Source: Gyrodactylus bullatarudis (taxonomy: Eukaryota; Platyhelminthes; Monogenea; Gyrodactylidea; Gyrodactylidae). From it: a DNA stretch of 64,000 nt. The notes under the pieces were generated by a model that saw only the letters and a program-made list of their open reading frames with translations, was not told where the DNA came from and did no database searches. The position numbers were made by a program, and so were the translations under genes. The stretch is taken from the NCBI GenBank assembly GCA_012064415.1, contig SSNU01000302.1, positions 97,976 to 161,975 on the forward strand, in the 5' to 3' direction. Positions 35,627 through 47,483 of this stretch are shown here, piece after piece. How positions within the stretch are numbered: position 1 is the first letter of the stretch; each line of letters opens with the position of its first letter.

Positions 35627-36794
35627 TACTTTCAAACTCTCTAACACCTCTCTGATCCTCACAATGCAGGATCAGATATAAATAATATCACAATGCGAAT
35701 TTTTGAGCACTTCCATCGGTTGGAAACACCCAACCCCTTGTTTCCCAAACGATGTATAAAGTCATACTATCACTAAAAATTATTGAGATCCTCAACCCGC
35801 AGGCCCCACAGTTGTTCAGAAGAATAGATTATTATGTGTTATAGGTTACGATATGGGTATTGATGAAGTAAAAAGAGTAGACCTATTGGCCTGGAACTCT
35901 ATTAAGTTGGGCAAACCATAATACCTGGCTCATGAGTAACAATATAAACAAAAGATTGATATCACAGGATCTACAAAGTATATTATATTTGGCTTATATT
36001 CGAAAACCACAACAGTATGGTTTAAAATCTAACTTATAATGGTTGAACATCGCCTCAAGTTTCAAAATTTGCTCTGAATAATTTTTTAATGTTTAAATAG
36101 TACTCACCCAAATTCTATAGAATCCATTCACTCTTATTTGTTCCTTGATTTATGTTCCACTAGCGTGTTAATTTTTCGTTCAACAAGCAACTTTTAGTTA
36201 TGCATTCAAAAATAACAATATTCTGATATTAGTGAAAAAAGTATTCGCTCTAATTTCAATCATGAAAGAGAATTTTTCAAAAAGAAACACAGAACAAACT
36301 GTATTCCGGTGAAGTTAACAAAACTAATAGATAACAATAACGGCTCTTGTTGTCGCCGCCCTAGTCATTACTAATTCATACGGCAAACACACATTTGCAA
36401 GCATGTATTCAAGATGAGATCAAGACGAGAAATGATATAGCTTTGATGTGGTAAAATGCGGTCTTTTCATCTTCTTCACTCGTTAGTCTATCGAGTTTAG
36501 TATTACAGATTTGCAAATAAAAGAGATTAAAAGGTTTTTGCCCTTGAAAGTAGAGTACTGATTCAATTTAAACCCTGAATGTTCCACTGCGTTATATTTC
36601 TATCATATATCATTTTTATCAACTCATTGCATAGTATAGCAGAACAATTTACACTGGAATTTCGACAGTATGTTCAACAGGTTGAAATAATGAGATTCTG
36701 AAAATTTGAGAATTTTTTAGCGTTTGGATTTCGAGAAGTATTGTCTTTTATCGAGTTTTAAATCTTAATATTTTGGCCTAAAATGTAAATCTAG
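35627..36794. other. No gene seen
   Basis: Follows the piggyBac relic. A GC-richer patch near 35715-35815 may be decayed transposon, but no frame survives. No carrier start exon was recognised here. Confidence 0.35.
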
Positions 36795-36926
36795 TATGAT
36801 GTGGGGAATCTAGGATTTTTACGAAAAACCTTGCTCTTTTCATCGAAAATTCAGATACAGTCAATAAGCAAGAGAGTTTCATGAATAGTAGAATGAAAAA
36901 TCAAACGTAGAGTTACAAGAATAATA

Positions 36927-37508
36927 GAATGGATTAGGAATCCTAATTTAGAATCTTATCGTGGAAAATATTTATTTTCTCAAATCATTTCTTAACCTGT
37001 TTTATTATTCGTTTTTTATTAAAATATTCTAATAAGATTTGAGGGGTATAACACAATTTACTGAGCCTGTGCAAAATTTCACATATTTCTCCATTGGATA
37101 AGGATTTTTATGATCACTGAATCATGGATTAAAAAGTTCTCATTTTTTGCGAAGGTTATATTATTCAATACATTGCTTCGAAAACTGCTTGACCAAAAGA
37201 TTTTCTGATGATATCTTCTGAAATTCTATCCCAGGTCATATTAATCATTTCAGAAATCTGATGAGCATCAAACTTAACAGCTTCCTTTGTCAAGATTCCG
37301 GCTGTTTGAGTATAGACGCGTTGAAACATAATTTCTTTATCAATTCTTGATAGTGCAATCGAAAAATCAGTTCAGTAAATTGTGTTATACCCCTCAAATC
37401 TTATTAGAATATTTTAATAAAAAACGAATAATAAAACAGGTTAAGAAATGATTTGAGAAAATAAATATTTTCCCCGATAAGATTCTAAATTAGGATTCCT
37501 AATCCATT
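36927..37508. repeat. Inverted repeat (about 138-bp arms) around a transposase-like frame
   Basis: 36927-37064 and 37372-37508 are near-perfect reverse complements (one difference seen, in TATCGTGGAAA against its mate). The 307-bp spacer holds the minus-strand frame 37165-37371. Arms bracket the coding remnant as terminal inverted repeats bracket a shrunken DNA transposon. Confidence 0.8.
37165..37371 (-). pseudogene. Possible DDE transposase C-terminal remnant
   Basis: The minus strand is open for 68 codons, from the arm boundary to a TGA at 37165. It reads ILTKEAVKFDAHQISEMI then MTWDRISEDIIRKSF. The phrase W(D)xIS..II.KSF resembles the tail of pogo/Tigger-type (DDE_1) transposases, where a tryptophan helix follows the catalytic core. 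No catalytic residues are included and there is no start codon context, so it is a remnant at best. The family assignment is tentative. Confidence 0.45.
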
Positions 37509-37903
37509 TTATTAAAAATTAGAAAAAAAATGAATGGGTGTGTGTGATGGTATGAAATATACCTTATATACCTTAGAATACACCATATTATTCAATTATT
37601 TTCATGAAAAATATTGTCATTTTTCAAATTTCGATTTGGCGCCAAAATCCCATTTTTCGAACTTTGAACTCAAAATTAATTGATATGAAAGTGGAAGTGT
37701 AGCCAAAATATGTGACAATAAGAGAAAGAAAACAAAAATGCTCAATCTGTTCAAATGCATTACCTCATTATCGTTTGGGAGCTGAATTTCGATTTTTTAA
37801 TCATTTTCTCTACTTGAAATTCGAAAATGGTCAATCTTTCAATATTTGGCTTTCTTGTCTAATTCTGATCCTGTAAAAATATCTTTTGACCAGAATCCCA
37901 CTC

Positions 37904-38450
37904 CCGTTCAAAAACTCGTAGAGCCACAATCAACCCCTCAAATTGAAGCTAAAAATCTACTGAATTCAGATTTTTGTATAAGAATTCAAATTTATCGTAC
38001 AAAATACATCTATTTATATTCCAAAGAGTTTTTGAGAGCATTAGCTCTAGATAAATGAGTTTTCAGTTTTAAATCAATGTTACTAGTTAGACAATGAGAA
38101 TATTGTCAGTTTTTGACAGCTTTTTTGTGAGAAAAGAATTATAACACATCTTATGGAATTAGAAACAAATGTACTGGTATTATTTCTCCTAAAACCAGGA
38201 AACATTTATGGGTCCATGAATGTTTAGTTTGTTTGAACATTTTTTAAATCCTTGTTTGTCAACTCAATATTCTACAGTGAGAACCATATAAATAATTTTT
38301 CTTTAGAAACACACTCTCTCTTAAACTCTTTGGTATATAAATAGATGTATTTTGTACGATAAATTTGAATTCTTATACAAAAATCTGAATTCAGTAGATT
38401 TTTAGCTTCAATTTGAGGGGTTGATTGTGGCTCTACGAGTTTTTGAACGG
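37904..38450. repeat. Third foldback element, 130-bp arms
   Basis: 37904-38033 and 38322-38450 are reverse complements with about one mismatch before they diverge (landmarks CCACAATCAACCCCTCAAAT and ATCGTACAAAATACATC). The 288-bp spacer shows no conserved frame. It interrupts the family element that resumes at about 38640. Confidence 0.85.
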
Positions 38451-38526
38451 TTCCTAGAGCATTTTAAAGATTGGTTACTTTAAAACTTTGATGGGTTGAA
38501 AAATAATAAAAAGTCGCAGTATATAC

Positions 38527-38528
<2 letters not shown>

Positions 38529-38574
<46 letters not shown>
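38529..38574. repeat. (AC)n microsatellite
   Basis: Twenty-three uninterrupted AC dinucleotides, within the repeat stack. Confidence 0.97.
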
Positions 38575-38575
<1 letters not shown>

Positions 38576-38766
38576 ATATACACTCGGTATATTCCTCTCT
38601 ACCCCTGCGCAGAGTTGGGACATAGACTTTAGTCCTACCCTATAAAAATTTTGAGTTCAAAGTTCGAAAAATTGGGATTTTGGCGCCAAATCGAGGTTCG
38701 AATTTTTGATGAAAAAATTGAGGTTTTCGAAAAAATCCTAGATTCCCAACTTTATATTAAAGCTCG

Positions 38767-40859
38767 TATTAAAATTTCAACAAGACAGATATAATCGCAA
38801 ACAATTCTCTGCAATTCGTCGCCTCAAAATTTTGAGCTACATTCAGCCCTAAGGTTTGAAAGGTCTCTAAACTCTGCACCAAAAGGGGAGCGAGTCAGAG
38901 TTGTTGCACATAAAAGTCAATCCCTTCACAAGTAAGCTTTGGAATTCAGATGATTTTAAAGAAACGAAATGTTCGCGGATAAAACTTGAAATTGATGTTA
39001 GTCAGCCACTGATTTTTTCTGTTACGTATTTTCTAAAATCAAATAGTGGAAACATAAATAATAAAATTTATTAATAATGATCTAAGTTTTAATAAATTTT
39101 ATTATAAAAATAATTTTAGATCATTTTTTACCGATTCGGATAAATAATTGTTGATTCTCAATAGAATGATATAAATTTTATCGATGAATTATGAAAATAA
39201 ATTAAAATCGTCATCTTAGAATCTGTTGCTTTGAAACTTTGATATATGGTAGATTTATGGATAACGAACCAAAATATGAGATCGTTTCAATCACAGAAAA
39301 ACCATTGGAAAATTTTTGATTAAAAGTAGATGCTGGGATTTTTTAATTACAATCTCGATATGATTCCTTTATAGTAGAGGGTCGATTATTTTTTACCGAG
39401 TTGGTCATTTTTATATACAATTATTACAGAATTCATTGTACTTTATAAAAGCTATGCTCGACAGTATCTGTGGAATTTCAATATTTCAGCAAAAGGGAAA
39501 AATTAAAATTTCTTTTTGAAGCTGTTAGGAGTCCTAACTTAGGACTGTTGCAGGATATTTTCATTGACATGTGTGAAAATAGCTGAAATCTGTTTTGGGA
39601 ATTAGAAAAAACGTCTGAAAACTAGCCGAAAATAATGAATTACTCGTATTTCAAATCATCTCTAAGAATACAGCTTGATTTTATAATAAAATTTATTAAA
39701 ACTTAGGTCAATATTAGAATTCTCAGCCATGGTCATCCAAACGTTTCGACGGTGATTATCTTCACACGCCTTCTTCAGTGGTACGACAAGTTTATCAAAA
39801 ACAAAATACTATTTATATATTTTCATGATTTCATCCCTATCAGTTTTTTTACTGATTCGGGAATACAGCTTGATTTTCCATTGTTTCCGTGAGAAACCGA
39901 TCTTCAACATTTAAATTTTGATAAGTCCACCATTTTCTACAGATACACATTTTATACACTAATTTTCAAGCAAAAAATTTAAATTCGACTTTTATCCATT
40001 ATTTGATTTTCTTGTCTATGATTTTCTTTAGATTCACCACTCCCCAAATCAATAAAAATTTTCATCTCATGAAGAGGCATAAGAATTTGGTTCCAAATTT
40101 AAATTCAAAAAATTATTTTCTAAATGAAGAGGAAGGTAAAGCAGTGGTAGCCAATGAAAAATGAAGTCAAGATCGTTTCTTGACTTTGATGGTCAAATTT
40201 TGACCATCAGTGCGAATTCTATTGAATATAATGAACATGAGTCGATCGATTAGTCATAATTCAGTGATTTCATAATATTCATTCAAGCTGAAACTTTCTA
40301 CACTTGATTGATAACAGTAGTAATCATAACAAGTGAATCAAATGATTATCAAAAATATTTTATTGTAAGTCAAAATTAAGTTTTTTTGAATTCAGTTCAC
40401 CTTTTAGTAGCGATTCTTTAGCTCGTAAATAGTATTATTAATTTTTTCCTATTTTACTCATGATTTTATAGTATTATTCACTCCTAGAGTTTGAAATTTA
40501 TGTCAATATTCATTTTTCAGATAATTTCACATGTCTGGAGAATGAGTTTCTAAAATGCAATAGCATATCTACTCGTAAGTAGTTACATAGATATTTTCCC
40601 CGTTGATACCTGGTTTTAACTTGTTACAAGTTACTTGTAGTTTAATTTCAAACTATTAGTAGAATAAACGATTTTAAAAGAATAAAATCGAAAATAAAAA
40701 TTATAGTTGATTGCGAAACTTAGAGAATGAGACTCAGACAAATTTCGGAGACGGATAAATTAATATAAATTTTTAAATTGATTTTAAAATATTATATGTA
40801 TTTACGCATACATATTTTTTTTCATGGCTGAGATTTAGAAATAAATATTTACAAATAAT
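38767..40859. other. Intergenic, repeats only
   Basis: No gene is recognised. 39079-39109 and 39679-39709 are 31-bp inverted copies (30 matches; AAAATTTATTAAAACTTAG core) about 570 bp apart. ATACAGCTTGATTTT occurs at about 39668 and 39874. These point to further decayed inverted-repeat elements. Confidence 0.45.
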
Positions 40860-41621
40860 TCATCTGAAATAAAGTGGATTAAAGGTAACCCAATGGTTGC
40901 TTTGTTGGGATTTAGCTTCCTCAGAAGTAATGAATAGAGATTTATAGACTTGATCATTTTTGTCGGGCACAAAATAGGAGGGAGCTTCAGGATTTCGAGC
41001 CAGTTCTTCTTCTTCTTTTGTTAGAACAATTTTCTTTTTAGGAACTGCTTCTTCAGTTAGTTTTCTTTTACAACTCTGAGTTGATTTAATGGCCTGCTTA
41101 CGAACTTCTTCTAGCTTGGATACATCAATATTCTCTTCAGAGTTCAAAATTACAACATCGTCAGAATCGTAACTCATCTCACAGATCGGACAATTCTTTT
41201 CATTAATGTTATCGAAAGCTCTTTGAGACATAACACAGCCACATTTCCACAAAAAGACAAATTTATAAGTTCCATTCATATCTGTATGGTTTATTGGACA
41301 AATAAACCGAAGATAAGTTCCAACTTGGGATTTGTCTTTATCTGGAGTTAATTTCAACTCTTTTACATCTTTCAGTTTTTTAATATGTGAATATATATCA
41401 GAAATTTTTTTCTTTCGGTTTATCAACATTTTAATCACAGATTCTTTATTGTAAAGTCTTCCTTTCCTACAACTGACAATAGGTTGACGTAAGGGATCTT
41501 GAGAAATAGTGCAATGATTCCATTTAGCTGCATGCAAATCCTCTTTACTAGCATTTTTAGTCTGCTGGCGATTTTTAACCATTTCACTTCTGTGTGGAAT
41601 ACTGCCTCCATCTCCTCCCAT
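40860..41621 (-). CDS. RTF2: RTF2, replication termination factor 2 homologue
   Basis: Single exon, 253 aa, started at the ATG at 41621 because MGGDGGSIPHRSEMVK is the conserved N-terminus of RTF2; the frame stays open to an earlier ATG at 41780, but that extension is hydrophobic and unlike the family. Matches: WNHCTISQDPLRQPIVSC, GRLYNKESVI, RFICPINHTDMNGTYKFVFL, CGCVMSQRAF and CPIC, a zinc-poor RING/U-box-like fold. In eukaryotes RTF2 controls replication fork stalling and restart, and proteasome shuttles remove it at stalled forks. Residues from about 170 are lysine-rich and acidic with no fold visible. It lies 265 bp from CBP in divergent orientation. Confidence 0.93.
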   Translation of the reverse strand: MGGDGGSIPHRSEMVKNRQQTKNASKEDLHAAKWNHCTISQDPLRQPIVSCRKGRLYNKESVIKMLINRKKKISDIYSHIKKLKDVKELKLTPDKDKSQVGTYLRFICPINHTDMNGTYKFVFLWKCGCVMSQRAFDNINEKNCPICEMSYDSDDVVILNSEENIDVSKLEEVRKQAIKSTQSCKRKLTEEAVPKKKIVLTKEEEELARNPEAPSYFVPDKNDQVYKSLFITSEEAKSQQSNHWVTFNPLYFR

Positions 41622-41886
41622 TATTAATGTCTTTCTCGGAAAAAATTTATCAGAAAATTGTAATAATATAAAATTTAAAACAACCCAAAAATGAGAAGTG
41701 AATTTCAGGGTTTGAAATTTGTTCATAAAAACAATTAATTCAAATTCGTCAGCCATGTTTATTGTTAAGGTCCGGTACATATGACAAATGAACGTCGGTC
41801 GAATCTGTCAAATTGGCACTACATTGTATCAAAACTCGAAGAAAAAATTTAAAGCCATTTGATATTTCATAAAATTTGTCCATTTG
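41622..41886. promoter_or_regulatory. Divergent promoter region between RTF2 and CBP
   Basis: 265 bp separate the two start codons. Both genes are housekeeping nuclear factors. The region also contains the 159-nt open extension upstream of RTF2, which I read as leader rather than protein. Confidence 0.5.
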
Positions 41887-44800
41887 ATGGCTGAAATGCA
41901 AAATTTTTCTAACAATTCTCACAACTCTAACAAAATGTGCCCCTCAAATATATCGAATGACATTCTCTCTGTTCATAAGGACAAAATATCCCTAGTTGCT
42001 CATCAGCTTCTCTTACTTTTGCATTCAGAAGAATGTCGACAGAATGAAATAGCAGGAAAACCTATCAGTTGCACCTTTAAACAATGTCATGTATTCCAAG
42101 GTGTTTTGCGACATTTAGCTACTTGTAGTAGTGGCAAAAATTGTACTACGGCATTTTGTTTTCCTTCCTCCAAAATAATTTCACATTATAAACGGTGTAA
42201 ATCAGCTGATTGTCCTCTTTGTCAACCGATTAGAATGCAAATTCATCATTCCCAGCTGATGCAAAGTATTTTATCAACTCAAAAGTTTTCATCATCTAAT
42301 AAAGAGGATAATTCCCCCAACGTTGTTAGTTCATCAATTGACTGGCGAAGTTCATTGCCTGATAAAAAGCGTGAAAAAGCTATGCGAACTTTGTGAGTTT
42401 TTATTTCCCTTTTGAATATTATTTATATCGATTTATTTATATATTTCATATCAGTGTTGAATTGGTGCTTCCGTCTGAGGCTCATTATGCTGTAACAGAT
42501 TCTCGAATGGAGGCCTTGAAAGAACATGTCAAAAAAATCGAAAGGGATATTTATGTTAGGTCGAATTCTATTCATGAATACATTCGTGACATGGCTGGAA
42601 AGTGTAATAAACTCATTGCCGAAATGAACAATAAAACTAGTGAACTAGGTAACAAACAACCTTCTTCATTAGGCTCCAGCTGTTCTGGAACATTATCCAA
42701 TAGTTCAAGTGGTATGTTTTTTTCTCCTCAAATTAATGATATGATTTATTGCCATTATTATTTTATAGAAGGTTTGTCTCATGAAGAAATTATCAATCGT
42801 CTTAACCAGACCATTGAGAATTTCCCCATTAAAACGGAACCTCCCAGTATTGAAGCCTCTGCTCCCCCTCCTTGTGAGAATAAAGATTCTAATGAATTAG
42901 TAATCAAGAAAGAAGATGAGGATGTTAAACCCGCGACTGTCGATGACGAGAAGAAATCAGATCCCCCCAAAGAAGAGAAATCTCCTATTAAAACTGACGA
43001 GTCAAGAAATTCCTCAACAAAAGTATGGACTCAGGATGAGCTTTTAAATAACTTTGTATCTATTTTGGATAAAGTCTGCGCCAAAGAAGAAGCTCAACCC
43101 TTTCTGTTACCCGTTAATTGGGTTGAATTGGATTTACCTCTCTACCCGAAAATTGTGAAAAACCCTATGGACTTGTCAACTATTCGCCAGAAACTCCTTG
43201 ATGGATCATACTCTGAACCATGGAATGTAGTTGATGATTTTTGGCTAATGTTCAATAATGCTTGGCTTTTCAACAAAAAGAATACCAAAGTCTACAAGAT
43301 TTGTACTAAAGTGAGTATCTTTTTGATGAATAATTCCCATGTTAGGTTTATTTGAAAATTTTCCTAATCTTTTCAGCTATCAGAATTTTTCGAAATTGAA
43401 ATAGATGTTGTGATGAAATCTCTCGGATTTTGTTGTGGCAGAGATCATTACTTTTTACCTCAGCTTCTTAACTGCTGCACAGTTAACATGTGTCGAATTA
43501 ATCGGGATGTAACCTACCATCAGTTCAAGAATGAAGAGCCAAATAAACGTCAGAACTTAGTTCTTGATCGTTACCAGGTTTGTGACCGCTGTTTCACTGA
43601 TTCCTGTGAGTATATTGGGATAACTGATGAAACTACAATTGTCAATGTAGCCAAATCCGAGTTTGAAAGACTGAAAAACAATTATAAAGAACCAGAACCT
43701 TTTGTTGTTTGTCGAGAGTGTTCTAGGAAATGGCATAAAATTTGTGCGTGTCATTCCGAAGATATTTGGTCTAAAGGATTTGTCTGCTCAGGTTGTGCCA
43801 AGGCAACACTATACAAGAAACCAGAGAATCGTTTTACTGCAAAGAAATTGGCTACAACAAAGTTGAGCTCCTTCCTTGAAAATCGGGTGAACGGTTTTCT
43901 TAAGCGCAATGCTGTTGATACTGGTGAAGTTATCATTCGTGTTTTGGCTAGTGCTGATAAATTTGTTGAAATAAAACCGGGAATGAAGAAGCATTACTGT
44001 GATACTGGAGAGATTAGTGGAAAAATTCCTTATCGAATAAAAGCAATATTTGCTTTCCAAGTCATTGATGGGTTTGAAGTCTGCTTCTTCGGTCTTCATG
44101 TCCAAGAATATGGTTCAGATTGTCCCCACCCCAATACTCGACGAGTTTACATTGCCTACCTTGATTCCGTTTACTTTTTCCAACCTAAAGAATATCGTAC
44201 AGACATGTATCATGAGATTTTGTTGGGTTACTTTGACTATGCCAAGCGCCTCGGCTATACAGCTGCTCACATTTGGGCTTGTCCTCCCAGTGAAGGTGAT
44301 GACTACATCTTTCACATGCATCCTCCAGATCAGAAAATTCCCAAACCTAAACGACTTCAGGAATGGTACCAAAAGATGCTTAAAAAGGCTCATAGTGAAC
44401 GTATTGTTGCCGATTACAAGGATGTTTTTAGTGAAGCTGTTGAGACAAAGATTGCCTCAGCCATCGATGTCCCATATTTTGAAGGTGACTATTGGCCAAA
44501 TCAATTAGAAGAAATCTTTAAAGAAGTCGAGGATGAAGAAGCCAAGCGCAAGAAAGATATGGCAAACAATAGTATCCTTGATGATGACGAACACTTTGAC
44601 GGCTGTGATGAAGATTTCATTGATGATGCTAAACCTTCTCCTGAAATACCTGGCACTCCAAATTCAACAAGTCAATCTGGCATTGGCAAGAAACAGAAAG
44701 CTAAGAAGAGAAGGATGAAAAAGATTTCTGCCAATGGTAAACGAAAGAGAATTGGGGCCAATGGATCAATCTACTCTGACCCCAAGGCTGAGATTAGTCG

Positions 44801-47483
44801 AAAGATTATGGAAGCAATGGAAAAGCATAAGGAAAACTTTTTCTCCATTCGTCTTATGGCACCAAGTCAAACTAGCAGTCTCGGTCCCATTAATGATACA
44901 GATCCCTTGATTTCATCTGAAATGATGGAGTGTCGTGATAATTTCCTTAATAAATCTCGTGATAAACACTTGGAGTTTAGTACTCTGCGTAGAGCCAAGT
45001 ATTCAACTTTATGTATGCTCTACGAAATTCACACCGAAGATCGACAAAATGTCATTTACACTTGCAATTATTGCTCAGAGACTCTGGAGAATGTTGTTCG
45101 TTATCACTGTTCAGTTTGTCTTGAATTCGATCTATGTGCCAAATGCTATGAAGCTAAAAAGCATAATCATCGCATGAAGAAGATCTCTGCTGACGATAAG
45201 CCTGGTGTAGATGGATCTAATGAGGCCACAGCTCAAGAGACTCAACGTGAAAAGATTAATCGTCTCGTCAAGGTCATGGAGCATGCCAGTTCTTGTCGTG
45301 ACGCCAATTGTCGCTTCTCTCATTGCATGTTTATGAAGAAGTTGATCGAACACAGTCGTGCTCATAATATTACCGATAAAAACCAATGCACTCATTGCTC
45401 TCGTGTCTTCACCATATGCCTCTATCATGCCAAAATTTGTACTGATTCCAAGTGTACTCTTGTCTATTGTGCAAAGATGAAAAGCAAAATGGAACAGGAG
45501 CAGAAACAACAACGTCTTCAACAACTCAAGATGCTTCGTAGACGTATGGCAGCTATGCAAAGGAGTAATAATGGTATGACTCCCAATCAAATGAATAACT
45601 GGCAATCAACTGGAAACAATAACGCAGTTGGCAGTCCTGGTATGCAAAGTGGCAATCCAGGTCCTTCTCCAGGTATGAATAGTCAGCCCAATACACCTTA
45701 TGGTGGCCCTGGTTCTATGCAAAGTCCCCAACAGATGCATGGGAAAATGTCCCAGGGCAAGAACATTAACGTCATCATGAATAATCCTTCACCTAGTCCC
45801 AATCGTGAGTACTACTATTATGAATTAATCTAATTAAAATCTAGAATATTTATTCACATATGATACCTTTACTTTCTTATTGTTAATTATAACAAACAAT
45901 AAAATATTGACTTCTTTATTGGTAAAGTAGTATTAATAAGTAGTAATTTTAAATGATTAATTGATTGATACTGTTTTAGTTCCAACCCAAGTGCCATATG
46001 TGTCCAACCAACAGAATAATCTCCGGCTACCTCAGCCCAATCAATCAAGTCAGTCACAAATGCATCAATCCAACTTTATGCCCATGAACTCAAACAACCA
46101 TGGAAACAACCCAATGATGAACAATCCAAATGCTGCCCTCCTTCACCAACAACAATCAAATCACAATCCAAATCAAATGTCAATGCGCCAAATTCCCACC
46201 AACATCCCTAACATGAACAATAACCAGATGATTTTAAATCCAAACCAACCCCACCATCTTCATAATCCTCATTCACATCCACAGCAACATCAGTTCAACC
46301 TTCAACAACATCACTCTAGATATTCTCAGCAGCAACAACAACAGTCCATGATGAATGCTCCGAACGATATGAATAATGGTCTGGGTGGAAATAACATGAT
46401 GATGCCACCCTTTTCCACTTCCCCATCAATATCCTCTTCCTCAAATGCAGGTCCATTGCATAATCAACACATGCAACATATGCAACAACAACAGAATAAT
46501 AATAACCAAATGATGATGCGTACCGGTCCCAATAATCCTTCCAACATGATTATGAACAATAATAATAATCTTAGCCAACAACAGCATTTATCTTCCACCT
46601 CTCTCAACAACAACAATCCTGGCAGTCATCAGTTTATTCCGCCTCCGCCTTCCATCTCTCAGATGTCCTCCAACAATTCGACCAACTTCCACAATGTCCC
46701 TCAGAATATGAACATGTAAGTTCCATTGTGTGATATACTATCGTGATTTTATTCCTCCATTTTTCAATTCTCTAATGCATCCATCTATCTCATTTATTTA
46801 GGAATAACCATCATCAAATGATGTCACAACAGCTGCTACAGAAACAACAACAACAACAAATTATGATGTCTCAACAGCAGCAGCAGCAACAGATTTCCTT
46901 ATCTCATGAAGATATAAAACTAGTCCAACAAACGCATGCTCAATACCGTGCCCTAGGTCGGTCAATTAATGATTTTCAAATGTGGTTAAACTCTAAGCCC
47001 GTTTATATGAAAGCTTGGCATTTCATACAACAACAACAGCAGCAGCATCAGCAACAACAACACCAGAATCAAATGCAAAATAATAATCCTCAATCGTCCA
47101 ACTGGGCACCACCACCCCAAATGCATCAACAACAGGCAGCTAATCAAGACAGGCAATTTCGTCACAAGATGAATAATCCCAACAACCAGCGTATCCCTCA
47201 GAATATGAATCAGTCTAGATTTCTGGTACCACCTAACAATAATAATCCTGGTGGTAATGGAGGTGGCCCATCTCCGTACATGGATGGTCTTGTCAGCGGT
47301 GCAGGTGGTAGTTCCACTTCACTCTCTCAACTTCTCTCGCCAAATAATTCTAGTGGTGGTGGTCTTGCCAATCCCCAGCCACCTCCCGGGTTAAATGTTC
47401 CCACCACAACCTATCATCATCATCCCAACCCTCCTGGTGGCTATCCAAATCCCGGGCCACCACCTCCTTATGCCAAGAATTAA
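41887..47483 (+). CDS. CREBBP/EP300: CBP/p300 histone acetyltransferase and transcription coactivator
   Basis: Six exons: 41887-42392, 42455-42711, 42769-43310, 43377-45804, 45980-46715, 46802-47483; phases join into 1,716 aa. Domains in order: TAZ1 (about 28-118), KIX (about 140-235, split by intron 1), bromodomain (345-450, acetyl-lysine Asn in MFNNAWLFN), RING/PHD-type module (to about 585), HAT (about 615-810 with HIWACPPSEGDDYIFHMHP and QKIPKPKRLQEWYQKML), a basic loop, ZZ (995-1037), TAZ2 (1058-1157), then Gln/Asn/Pro-rich tail. Exon 6 has WLNSKPVYMKAWHFIQQQ, which aligns with the NCBD helix ending LKSNP-LMAAFIKQ. It acetylates histones and other proteins in the nucleus and bridges activators. 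It is short: vertebrate and fly forms exceed 2,400 aa, and TAZ1 begins only about 28 residues in. The start uses the ATG at 41887. Confidence 0.96.

Larger units (their letters stand above)
36853..37590. mobile_element. Inserted relative of the 681-1781 foldback family
   Basis: 36853-36930 matches 696-773 (ATACAGTCAATAA-like start) and 37530-37590 matches 1637-1705 (GGTGTGTGTGATGGTATGAA). The middle is replaced by the palindrome 36927-37508. Thus the family-1 outer sequence encloses a second inverted repeat. Confidence 0.7.
36795..38766. repeat. Foldback element (TTGATATGAAGTTGGGAA family) split by two insertions
   Basis: The left terminus (GTGGGGAATCTAGGATTTTT) starts near 36798. Family sequence resumes at 37592 (TTTTCATGAAAAATATTGTC onward through CGATTTGGCGCCAAAATCCC) and runs to about 37901. 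The right arm is at 38640-38766, ending ATTCCCAACTTTATATTAAA. The interruptions at about 36853-37590 and 37902-38638 are other repeats described separately. Reading the three parts in order reproduces the unbroken copies at 5563 and 28172. Confidence 0.75.

Noticed and set aside
38034..38321. Spacer of the third foldback as possible gene
   Set aside because: No frame longer than about 40 codons and no motif.
39742..39790. GTTTCGACGGTGATTATCTT-type phrase resembling retroelement ends
   Set aside because: Too short and without flanking coding remnants to call an element.
41622..41780. N-terminal extension of RTF2 from an ATG at 41780
   Set aside because: Hydrophobic 53-residue stretch with no family match; conserved RTF2 begins MGGDGGSIP at 41621.
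43557..45605. Several antisense or offset frames over CBP
   Set aside because: Shadows of strongly constrained coding sequence; none has a recognised domain.
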